NCBI GenBank assembly: GCA_002310995.1
Contig: DBYV01000045.1
Span: 18,726 to 24,520, forward strand
Source of the DNA: a bacterium UBP6_UBA1177
GTDB taxonomy: Bacteria; UBP6; UBA1177
Length of the DNA stretch: 5,795 nt
Direction: 5' to 3'
Shown here: in pieces, positions 1-5,795 of the stretch
Numbering within the stretch: the stretch's first letter is position 1
Layout: each line of letters opens with the position of its first letter
The notes under the pieces: model-generated
Seen by the model: only the letters and a program-made list of their open reading frames with translations
The model's database searches: none
Told to the model about the DNA's origin: nothing
Translations under genes and position numbers: made by a program

Positions 1-486
1 CCGGCAGTTGAAAAAGGTATCCGCGAAGTTCTGGCTGAAGGCGTTCTTTCTGGCTGCAAATTCATCAACTGCAAAGTAACACTCAACGACGGTAAGGAAC
101 ACCCTGTCGACAGTAAAGAAGTCGCATTCAAAAAAGCTGCACAAATGGCTTTCAAAGATGCCGTCAAGAGAGCTAACCCGATTATTCTCGAACCTATTTA
201 TGAAATCAAAATCACAGTTCCTGAAGAATTTGCAGGTTCTGTAATGGGCGATATCTCCAGCCGCCGCGGTAAACCGCAGGGTATGGAAAGCGAAGGCAGA
301 CTCACAGTCATCAAAGCTCTCGTTCCTCTGAAAGAAGTTCACGGATATTCGACACAGCTCCGTTCGATGACAAACGGCCGCGGAACCTACACCATCAAAT
401 ACGACCACTACGAACAGGTTCCCGCTGACATCCAGAAAAAGATCATCGACGAATACGAAGCAAACAAAGACAACAAAGACGAATAA
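1..486 (+). CDS. fusA: Elongation factor G, C-terminal part (5' end outside window)
   Basis: Elongation factor G is the cytosolic GTPase that drives ribosomal translocation and, with RRF, ribosome recycling. The frame is open from base 1 and ends at TAA 484-486, giving 161 residues. EF-G proteins are usually about 690-700 residues, so the G domain, domains II and III and the start of domain IV are missing. Seen here: the end of domain IV (PAVEKGIREVL, then HPVDSKEVAFKKAAQMAFK), the domain IV/V joint (PIILEPIYEIKITVPEEF) and domain V with GDISSRRGKPQGM, HGYSTQLRSMTNGRGTY and DHYEQVP. These are hallmark EF-G segments. The C-tail is charged (EANKDNKDE). A terminator follows about 30 bp after the stop and the next gene is convergent, so no tuf or ribosomal protein gene follows as in a typical str operon. 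This, with the LRSMTNGRG wording, suggests a stand-alone EF-G2-type paralogue, but that is inference. An internal Met at 145 is not a start. Confidence 0.95.
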   Translation, partial: PAVEKGIREVLAEGVLSGCKFINCKVTLNDGKEHPVDSKEVAFKKAAQMAFKDAVKRANPIILEPIYEIKITVPEEFAGSVMGDISSRRGKPQGMESEGRLTVIKALVPLKEVHGYSTQLRSMTNGRGTYTIKYDHYEQVPADIQKKIIDEYEANKDNKDE

Positions 487-515
487 TCCTCAACATTTCC
501 CGACATTTTCATACG

Positions 516-551
516 TAGAGACGTCATACCATGGCGTCTCTATATCTTTTT
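516..551 (+). terminator. Rho-independent terminator of the EF-G gene
   Basis: A 12-bp stem pairs 516-527 (TAGAGACGTCAT) with 531-542 (ATGGCGTCTCTA), with one G-U wobble and a 3-nt loop (ACC). It is followed by a T-rich tract, with five Ts at 547-551. It lies about 30 bp after the EF-G stop codon and faces the right way. No T-tract exists on the opposite side, so it should act only on rightward transcription. Confidence 0.85.
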
Positions 552-577
552 CTTAGAACAAATACCATGCTGAACCA

Positions 578-623
578 CCGCCGCTCCCTAAATTCCTTAG
601 ACACCCTACTGATGGGGCGGCGG
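578..623. repeat. GC-rich inverted repeat in the intergenic spacer
   Basis: CCGCCGCTCC (578-587) pairs with GGGGCGGCGG (614-623) to make a 10-bp stem with one T-G wobble. The loop is 26 nt and itself contains CTAA/TTAG (588-591 and 597-600). No T-tract follows on either strand, so it is not a standard intrinsic terminator. It sits centrally between the two mirrored hairpins. The role is unknown; it may be the core of the composite repeat. Confidence 0.55.
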
Positions 624-667
624 CAGGCAACAAAGAATTGCGGTGAAAATTGCGGTATGGCAGAAAC

Positions 668-692
668 AGAGACGCCATATTATGACGTCTCT
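668..692 (-). terminator. Probable terminator of the large Cys-rich protein gene
   Basis: On the minus strand AGAGACGTCAT pairs with ATGGCGTCTCT around a 3-nt loop (AAT), an 11-bp stem with one G-U wobble. It starts about 41 bp after the stop codon of the leftward gene. The tract after it (GTTTCTG) is only weakly T-rich, so termination may be less efficient than at the EF-G terminator. The stem is the mirror copy of that terminator. Confidence 0.6.
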
Positions 693-733
693 CCGATGAG
701 CCGTGATTTTCCGGGACGTGTCAGGTAAGGTCT

Positions 734-3496
734 TTACAGTTGGAAACAGGTTTGGAGTTCAGTCATGCAGTTGGTGGTCTGACATTCTTCAAATGCCTCC
801 GGGTCACCTGCAACACCAAGACAGTTGTCGATAAGACACTGGATTGCGGCATCATACTGGGACTGGCCTTCAACAGAAGCTCTGTCCATACATTCATCCT
901 GATCACAGTAAGCCGTGTTTATACACTCGCTGATTTCCATGCAATTCAGATCTGTACCTTCGTAAGAGCAGGTGTTACTGCTGCTTGAACCAGGGTCAAT
1001 ATCGTAACAGGTTGCATATTCAGTCCGGCAGGCATTCCGGATGCATTCTTCAGGCGATTCTTCGCCATTGCAGAAATCCTGATAATTATCATAGCACATC
1101 AGCAAGTTCTTATGCTCATTTTCGGCTTCCCAATCAGCTCGTATATGACAGTTCTGCCCACAAGCCTGATCACCGTTGCAATTATTCAAACATGAATCCA
1201 GGTCACCGCAGCCGTAGTTGTATGATGTATACGGAAAACATGAGCCCGCTTCAACATAACAATATGACTGAATACACTCGCTATAATCACTAGGATTATC
1301 CTCATCATACACACAATTGTTGTCGTTGAGACACTGGATCACGGCATCATAACGGGCATTGCCCACTTCTGTTGCATTGTTACGGCATGACTGTTCGCAG
1401 GCTTCCTGATCGGGATCACCATAACACAGACCAAGACAGTTGCTGAGTTCACTGCAGGTCAGATCCGCCGCACCGTAGCATTTTCTGTAGCCTTCCGCAT
1501 CATAAGCTATCATGCATCCTTCAAGATCTGTAGTTTCCGAGCAAAAATACTTCCTGATATTTTTCATACTTTCATAAGCAGATTTTGCATCGTCCGCGCT
1601 GTAGAATTCGCATGCCAGCTGACAGTTGTAATCCTCTCCGCAGGAATCCATGCACTGAATCACATCAACACAACTCATATTAGAGTCAACACTTTCTGTA
1701 CTGTAACATAAGTTGTAATTTGCCATGCAGTGAGGACCTTCTCCGGAATTTGCGAAACAAGTATTTAAATCGGCTGTGCAGGCGGAAAGAAGACAGCTGG
1801 CAATATCCTTACTATCATCTTCATCATAGCAGTAAACGGCATCTTCCATGCAGTTTTCAATATCCTGATACTGATATTTGGCTTTTACGGAACTCTTGCT
1901 GAGACAATTACTTTTACAGTTATACCAGTTGTTGCTGTTAAAACAGGTATTTATGCACTCTGTCAGGTCTCCGCAAGTCATATTGATATACTCTTCACCA
2001 ATCTGGAAATCAGTAGGAACGTTTCCGCTTCTGACACATACACCGCCCCATCCGTATTCGGAATCGGCAGCACCTCTCCCGATAGTAAAAGCAGCATCTG
2101 CAAGAAGCAGATATTCATTGTTACTAATATCTCTTGTCGAAGTTCCGAACAACGATATCTCTGAGAAATCCGAAAGAGCGTAGCTTTCATAGAGATTTGC
2201 CATTCTCCAGTCGGTGAATCCGGCATAATCGTCATTTTCGCAGACATCAAGTCCTCCATCCCACCTTCTACCGCCGAATGATGTGTTAGGATTAAGCATA
2301 AGACCGCTTTCTGTCTCGACGAAAATTTCTTCGCCGTTTTCTGCTGTCCAGGGAATCAGATTGCTTTTCACAGCGTTGCCTCTGACACAGCGGACATTTA
2401 ATTTATCCGTTTTCGCCCTATATCCGTTGCCTGGAGTGTCTCCTTCTTCCAGATACACATGAAAAGCCTCTGTTTTTGATGTCGGATTCGAAGCGGCACC
2501 CCACATCTCATAGTCTGTAATCCATCCATGGTATTCATCCCAATGTTCTGCCGCTGTGGGGAAATAATCGGTATCTATAGGTCTTCTATCTCCAAAATCC
2601 AAAATTGATATAAGTTCCATACGGCTTGGCAGCCTCCAGTCTTTATATCCTGCATACTCAAGATCTGCGCAGTAACCTACCGCATTGTTGAATGAGTATG
2701 TCTCTGCGGAAACATATTTCTGCCACATAAGCCCCGTGTTGTTGTCTATTACGACTGTTTCATCCGGATGCTCACCGTCAGGCGTTGAATTTCTGTAACT
2801 CTTCGGAATACATGCCCCTTTTGCGGCATAGTTTGCATCCTGACCGTAGAAATCTTCACCTTCTTCAGGGCAGGTTATCTCTCCGTCATAGTCGAAACAT
2901 TTTGTCAGACCTGTACAGATACTGCCGAGAGCAGCTTTGCTTCTGCATGAAGAGATACTCCAGAAGTAACCTTCAGTGCAGCCGCAGGTAAAGTTCGTCT
3001 CGTCAACTATGGTGCATACGCCGTCGGAACCGCGCATTGAAGCGCATTTGTTCTTAAAGCTGCTGTCAAGACAAGGATCTTTAACACAGCTTTCAGACGA
3101 ATCGTTCCAGCGGTATCCGTCAAGACAGCCGCATTCAAATTTGTCTCGAGTTCTTGCAGGAATACATTTTCCGTCGGAGTGCTCCATCGTGCAGGAATCT
3201 TCTTCACACGGACTTACTGCACAGTTTTTACCATCCCAGAATGTTCCTGCGTCGCACAGATCCGATCTGACGCAACGGATACTTCCTCCACTTTTTAAAG
3301 GATTATATGAATGACCGTATGTCAAATTTACTACATAGTAGCTTACGCTGTAGTCGGCATCGGTGCTTGAAGAGAGACTTTCCGACGAATTTCCTATCTC
3401 GAAGACAGAATCAATAGCAGGATCGTATGTGGTGTAATCCGTAATTGAGTAAAGTTCGTTGATGTTCGGCATTCTCCAGTCGTCTGTAGCCGCCAT
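734..3496 (-). CDS. Giant Cys-rich DUF1566/EGF-like protein, 3' part after frameshift
   Basis: This is the downstream frame of the frameshifted large gene, ending at TAA 734-736. The first Met gives 920 residues, but it is not a credible start: no Shine-Dalgarno, no signal peptide, and residue 5 onward (DDWRMPN) is the interior of a DUF1566/Lcl_C domain. A TGA lies one codon before that Met. Domains by residue: second half of an Lcl_C domain 5-77 (ending RCVRS); EGF-like modules about 97-137 and 142-184, six Cys each with the C-x-C pair; FYGQDA module 188-232; Lcl_C domain 248-372 (GLMWQK, DWRLPSRMEL, RCVRG); a divergent Lcl_C domain about 391-490; five Cys-rich repeats 507-920, the last ending two residues before the stop. 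The domain content points to a disulfide-rich extracellular protein. Lcl_C is the C-terminal domain of the Legionella collagen-like adhesin, so adhesion is plausible but not shown. No catalytic motif was recognised. Confidence 0.85.
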   Translation of the reverse strand: MAATDDWRMPNINELYSITDYTTYDPAIDSVFEIGNSSESLSSSTDADYSVSYYVVNLTYGHSYNPLKSGGSIRCVRSDLCDAGTFWDGKNCAVSPCEEDSCTMEHSDGKCIPARTRDKFECGCLDGYRWNDSSESCVKDPCLDSSFKNKCASMRGSDGVCTIVDETNFTCGCTEGYFWSISSCRSKAALGSICTGLTKCFDYDGEITCPEEGEDFYGQDANYAAKGACIPKSYRNSTPDGEHPDETVVIDNNTGLMWQKYVSAETYSFNNAVGYCADLEYAGYKDWRLPSRMELISILDFGDRRPIDTDYFPTAAEHWDEYHGWITDYEMWGAASNPTSKTEAFHVYLEEGDTPGNGYRAKTDKLNVRCVRGNAVKSNLIPWTAENGEEIFVETESGLMLNPNTSFGGRRWDGGLDVCENDDYAGFTDWRMANLYESYALSDFSEISLFGTSTRDISNNEYLLLADAAFTIGRGAADSEYGWGGVCVRSGNVPTDFQIGEEYINMTCGDLTECINTCFNSNNWYNCKSNCLSKSSVKAKYQYQDIENCMEDAVYCYDEDDSKDIASCLLSACTADLNTCFANSGEGPHCMANYNLCYSTESVDSNMSCVDVIQCMDSCGEDYNCQLACEFYSADDAKSAYESMKNIRKYFCSETTDLEGCMIAYDAEGYRKCYGAADLTCSELSNCLGLCYGDPDQEACEQSCRNNATEVGNARYDAVIQCLNDNNCVYDEDNPSDYSECIQSYCYVEAGSCFPYTSYNYGCGDLDSCLNNCNGDQACGQNCHIRADWEAENEHKNLLMCYDNYQDFCNGEESPEECIRNACRTEYATCYDIDPGSSSSNTCSYEGTDLNCMEISECINTAYCDQDECMDRASVEGQSQYDAAIQCLIDNCLGVAGDPEAFEECQTTNCMTELQTCFQL
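737..1978 (-). repeat. Five C-terminal Cys-rich repeats (CGDLxxC type)
   Basis: The units start near 1978, 1678, 1462, 1216 and 949, and are 100, 72, 82, 89 and 71 residues long. The pattern is C-(G/S/V/M)-(D/E)-(L/V/I)-x-x-C-(I/L/M)-(N/D)-x-C, then a second Cys pair, an Ala/Tyr-containing stretch (YDAxIQCL in units 3 and 5), then C-(I/L)-x-x-x-C and a closing x-x-C-F or C-Y. Unit 2 is shortened and lacks part of the middle. The last unit ends with CFQL just before the stop, so the repeats form the natural C-terminus. The regular spacing of Cys with helical-looking segments suggests small disulfide-stapled helical hairpins; this is inference. The array is strongly acidic and contains a Ser run (four Ser) before the last unit. 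Confidence 0.82.
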
Positions 3497-4340
3497 AGGT
3501 CAGATTTTCGCAGTATGCAAAACCAAGTCTCCAATTTTTATATACAGGAATTTTCTGCCAGTAGAGATTCGTGGACAAATCTTTGATCACTATTTCAGTC
3601 CCGTCTCCTTTTGCATCGATTTCCTCAAAGCTGCTTTCAGAAAGTTCTGAGCCTCTGACGCATGTATACGATCTTTCTTCAGTTGCCTTTGTATGGTATG
3701 TCTCATCGCCATAGAAATCATATATAGTATTTACACTGTCTCCGGATAAATAGAAGGCTTTGTTTTCCGGATCTACAGGATCATCAGTACTTGACCATGT
3801 ACCGAACTGCCAGCCGTCGGCAAATTCAAGCGGAAGAACCCACTTACGGTTATATTCGACAATAGTCAGCAGCTCTTTGATTGAAGGAAGTCTCCAGTCG
3901 TCGTGACCTGCGTAATTCAAATTGTTGCAGGCATCAACTGCTTCATACCATGAGCCGTTGTATCCGGCAGCGTCATAAAGCCATTCTAGTTTCGTGTTTT
4001 TGTCAATTACGGTCTTGTGGGTTTCAGCCGCGACTATCGTCTCTTTAACAGCGAAATTTCTCGGTACGCAGTAACCAGCTTCGGCGTACTGTGCATCCTG
4101 ACCGTAGAAGTATTCACCTTCTGACGGGCAGACTATTTCGGTTTCGTTGTCGTAGCATCTGTCAAGACCAGTGCATATATTTCCGAGAGAAACGGCTTTC
4201 TGACGGCAGCCCGTCTTGCCCCACCAGTTATATCCCTCTGCACATTCGCAGGAGTAAGGCAGGAAGAGATTGTCCTCAGTTTCGCAAACGCCTGTCGAGT
4301 GTTCAACATCGCTGCACGGGTTGTAGCCGTCAATATCGCA
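2027..4340 (-). repeat. Tandem duplicated block: EGF-like, FYGQDA module, two Lcl_C domains
   Basis: Copy 1 runs 4340-3266 and copy 2 runs 3256-2027. Each has EGF-like module(s) (one in copy 1, two in copy 2), a FYGQDA module and a pair of DUF1566/Lcl_C domains. The FYGQDA modules align without gaps over 43 residues with 25 identities, keeping all four Cys (ICTGL, CP, EGE, FYGQDA, YA). DNA identity persists locally, e.g. 18 bases at 2834-2851 and 4092-4109. The last Lcl_C domain (2326-2027) is the most diverged: LMW has become LML, and the RLPS-x-x-EL helix start has become RMANLYESYAL. This suggests that one four-part unit was duplicated within the gene. Confidence 0.8.
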
Positions 4341-5795
4341 CGGATCTGCAACGCACTTGCCGTCAACATGATAGAATCCGGTGTCACAGACATATTTGCA
4401 TTCGGTGTCGCTTGACGCAGAACTGTACTCAGGTTCAAGTTTCGGCATCCATTCTTTGCCGTTCCATGTCTGGGTAATGCTTGCGACTTCGTTCCATACA
4501 GAATGTTCCGGACGAGGATCACAGTCAGCGAATCTTGTGTCTGCTCTGCATTTTGAGCCGTCCCAGGTATAGTTTTCCTTACATTTGTAGCGGCATTCAG
4601 TCTTGCTCGGCTCTTCGTTGTATTCTCCTTTAGTGCTGATATCCCATGCAGTGCCCTGCCATTCGCGCACTATTGAAGCGACTTCGTTCCACATCGCGTT
4701 TGCAGGAAGTCCTTTGCACAGCGCGCTTTCCTTTTTAGCAGTGCAGAAACCGCCTTTCCACTCGTAGTTTTCTTTGCACGTGAAAATACAGCTGTTGGCC
4801 GCAGGGACATCCTGTCCTACGAATGCACCGGTGAGTTCCGGAGCCCATTCGCTGCCGTTCCATGTCTGAGTAATCTGACCATCTGCCATCAAAGTGTTCC
4901 AGTTAGCGTTTGCAGGAAGATCCGTGCAGTCTCTCGTTCTTGTCGCAGGCTTGCAGGAAGTCTGGTCTTCGGAGAGTTCATAGTTTGCGTTGCACTTGAA
5001 GCAGCATCTTTCAGTTGACGGACTGTCGCAGTAAGAGAGTGTTGTTTCTGGTGCATAAACAGTGCCGTTGTAAGTCTGCGTTATGCTCGAAACCGTGTTG
5101 TAGACAGCATGATCGGGAAGTTCAGCGCAGTTCGCAGTTCTGGTCGTACCGACACATGCAGAGCCGTTCCACTCGTAGTTTTCATCGCAGGTGAAATAGC
5201 ATCTGTCTTTGTCAGCTGTCTCGCTGTAGCTGCCTGTCGTTGACGGAAGCCAGCTTTCACCGCTCCATGTCTGGGAAATCTGGCTGTACTGGTTCCAGTG
5301 TGCGTTTACAGGAAGTCCGATGCAGTTCTGACCGGTCTTCGTGTTTGCAACACATGCGTTGTTTTCCCATTTATATTTGTCGCCTTCGTCAATACATTTG
5401 AATCTGCACTGGTTCGCGGTACCGCCTGTAGCATGGATTCCGGCTGTTGACGGTGTCCAGTCATTGCCGTTCCATGTCTGAGTAATGCTCGAAACATTGT
5501 TCCACCATTCTGCGTTTGCCGGAAGGCCTGTGCAGTTCTGGTTCGTTCTTTCCTGAGGCGCACACTCGGTATCGTTCTTCCAGTAGTAGTTGGTATCGCA
5601 TTTGAAGTGACATTCTTCAGTTGTAGGTGTTTCGCTGAATATAAGCGTTGCTTCAGGCATGAATTTCGAGCCGTTCCAGGTCTGCGTTATCTTTGAAACC
5701 GTGTTCCAGAGAGCATGAGAGGGAAGATTTCCGCAGGATGCGATATTTGTCTCGGCGTTGCATTTTACACCGTCCCAGATGTAGTGAGCCTTGCA
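3411..5795 (-). CDS. Giant Cys-rich repeat/DUF1566 protein, 5' part (start outside window, frameshifted end)
   Basis: This is the upstream frame of the large gene. It is open through the right edge, with 45 more codons before the first internal Met at 5658-5660. That Met lies inside a repeat and is not the start. Seen in order: the end of one repeat, then seven full Cys-rich repeats with C-GLPANA-WN, SITQTWNG, a C-x-F-K-C pair and NYxW (5735-4341); an EGF-like module with six Cys (4340-4197, spacing C-x7-C-x9-C-x11-C-x-C-x11-C); the FYGQDA module (4196-4059); an Lcl_C/DUF1566 domain (4016-3651; HDDWRLPSIKEL, TCVRG); and the first half of another (from about 3599; NLYWQK, CENLTYGGY). After that Tyr (3486-3488) homology stops, and 24 unrelated residues lead to a stop at 3411-3413. 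The protein continues in the other frame. Signal peptide or lipobox, promoter and RBS lie outside the window. An extracellular location is inferred from the Cys-rich modules. Confidence 0.85.
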   Translation of the reverse strand, partial: CKAHYIWDGVKCNAETNIASCGNLPSHALWNTVSKITQTWNGSKFMPEATLIFSETPTTEECHFKCDTNYYWKNDTECAPQERTNQNCTGLPANAEWWNNVSSITQTWNGNDWTPSTAGIHATGGTANQCRFKCIDEGDKYKWENNACVANTKTGQNCIGLPVNAHWNQYSQISQTWSGESWLPSTTGSYSETADKDRCYFTCDENYEWNGSACVGTTRTANCAELPDHAVYNTVSSITQTYNGTVYAPETTLSYCDSPSTERCCFKCNANYELSEDQTSCKPATRTRDCTDLPANANWNTLMADGQITQTWNGSEWAPELTGAFVGQDVPAANSCIFTCKENYEWKGGFCTAKKESALCKGLPANAMWNEVASIVREWQGTAWDISTKGEYNEEPSKTECRYKCKENYTWDGSKCRADTRFADCDPRPEHSVWNEVASITQTWNGKEWMPKLEPEYSSASSDTECKYVCDTGFYHVDGKCVADPCDIDGYNPCSDVEHSTGVCETEDNLFLPYSCECAEGYNWWGKTGCRQKAVSLGNICTGLDRCYDNETEIVCPSEGEYFYGQDAQYAEAGYCVPRNFAVKETIVAAETHKTVIDKNTKLEWLYDAAGYNGSWYEAVDACNNLNYAGHDDWRLPSIKELLTIVEYNRKWVLPLEFADGWQFGTWSSTDDPVDPENKAFYLSGDSVNTIYDFYGDETYHTKATEERSYTCVRGSELSESSFEEIDAKGDGTEIVIKDLSTNLYWQKIPVYKNWRLGFAYCENLTYGGYRRLENAEHQRTLLNYGLHHIRSCY
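3482..3488 (-). other. Frameshift site: one extra base splits the large gene
   Basis: On the minus strand the upstream frame reads GGC GGC TAC AGA CGA CTG. Dropping one base gives GGC GGC TAC GAC GAC TGG AGA, i.e. GGYDDWR. The sibling domain at 3651-4016 has the same GACGACTGGAGA string in frame (GHDDWR), and the two others read GYKDWR and GFTDWR. The extra base is best placed at 3485 (A on the minus strand), though any of 3482-3485 would restore a plausible domain. No homopolymer run is present. The possibilities are sequencing error, recent inactivating insertion or, less likely, programmed +1 frameshifting. Confidence 0.88.
4341..5735 (-). repeat. Seven tandem Cys-rich repeats (ITQTWNG type), 61-70 residues each
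   Basis: The repeats begin with a Cys at 5735, 5534, 5324, 5129, 4928, 4718 and 4523. The end of an eighth unit occupies 5736-5795. The consensus is C-x-x-L/R-P-x-(N/H)-(A/S), then WN, SITQTWNG, a W or Y and usually Pro, a variable 10-20 residue stretch, a Cys pair spaced by three residues (FKC or YKC), NYxW, and a final Cys before a TRT-like joint. Units typically carry four cysteines; the fourth has two extra. Protein divergence is marked, so most duplications are old. Short DNA stretches remain nearly identical, for example 22 identical bases at 4853-4874 and 5465-5486, with one mismatch at 4457-4478. I know no established family name for this unit. Confidence 0.88.

Larger units (their letters stand above)
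516..692. repeat. Inverted pair of near-identical hairpins (BIME/MITE-like)
   Basis: The hairpin at 517-541 and the one at 668-692 are inverted copies of one sequence. Read on opposite strands, both have stem arms AGAGACGTCAT and ATGGCGTCTCT, including the same G-U wobble. Only the 3-nt loop differs (ACC versus AAT), so at least 22 of 25 bases agree. The 126-bp spacer holds a further GC-rich hairpin (578-623) and a 9-bp direct repeat AATTGCGGT (636-644 and 648-656). No coding capacity is credible. The layout resembles paired inverted REP units, or terminal inverted repeats of a small non-autonomous element. It could equally be two terminators that share one stem sequence. No target-site duplication was seen at the edges. 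Confidence 0.6.

Noticed and set aside
516..692. Insertion sequence
   Set aside because: Inverted ends exist but there is no transposase and no target-site duplication; it is kept only as a possible BIME/MITE-like repeat.
531..728. Plus-strand ORF of 65 codons in the intergenic region
   Set aside because: It begins inside the terminator stem, runs through three hairpins, has no ribosome-binding site and resembles no protein.
740..1293. Plus-strand ORFs opposite the C-terminal Cys repeats
   Set aside because: They are antisense shadows of the large gene, and their composition follows from the repeated sense codons. The same applies to the other plus-strand ORFs between 1720 and 4572.
1978..2259. 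Minus-strand ORF of 93 codons in another frame
   Set aside because: It lies wholly inside the divergent Lcl_C domain, whose own frame carries clear domain motifs. The other short minus-strand ORFs (3007-3207, 4133-4522, 5306-5563) are rejected for the same reason.
3494..3496. ATG as an independent start for a second gene
   Set aside because: No Shine-Dalgarno or signal peptide is present, and the encoded N-terminus is the middle of a conserved domain continued from the upstream frame.
3266..4016. Diversity-generating retroelement target
   Set aside because: DUF1566-type domains belong to folds that such elements can diversify, but no reverse transcriptase and no adenine-varied template repeat is visible. 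The differences between domain copies are ordinary divergence.
4341..5735. CRISPR-like regular spacing of short DNA repeats
   Set aside because: The periodicity is about 200 bp and is fully explained by in-frame protein repeats.

Overview
The window holds two convergent genes separated by a 247-bp intergenic region rich in hairpins. On the left, reading rightward, is the last 161 codons of a translation elongation factor G (1-486). On the right, reading leftward, one very long gene for a cysteine-rich, multi-domain surface or secreted protein fills everything from 734 to the right edge (5795). Its start lies outside the window.

The large gene is broken in this sequence. The 5' part (5795 to about 3486) and the 3' part (about 3484 to 734) are in different frames. 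The break falls in the middle of a conserved domain: the upstream frame ends its homology at ...LTYGGY and the downstream frame resumes at DDWRMPN..., where three sibling domains in the same window read straight through. Removing one base near 3485 restores a continuous protein of 1686 visible residues. It is therefore best read as one frameshifted gene (real mutation or sequence error), not two genes.

The restored protein, from N to C, consists of: the end of one Cys-rich repeat plus seven full repeats of about 61-70 residues (motif ITQTWNG); then a block of EGF-like module, FYGQDA module and two DUF1566/Lcl_C domains; then a second such block with two EGF-like modules; then five Cys-rich repeats of a different kind running to the stop codon. 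The many paired cysteines, the EGF-like modules and the Lcl_C domains suggest an extracellular protein, plausibly an adhesin-like one. That function is inference.

The intergenic region has a good rho-independent terminator after the EF-G gene and a mirror-image copy of the same hairpin after the large gene, with a GC-rich hairpin between them. The arrangement resembles a BIME-like pair of inverted palindromic units.

Organism: a Gram-negative-type bacterium of moderate GC. Multi-Cys repeats, EGF-like modules and DUF1566 in giant proteins are reminiscent of the former Deltaproteobacteria (Myxococcota and relatives), but this is a weak impression only. No RNA gene, CRISPR array, transposase or phage gene is visible.
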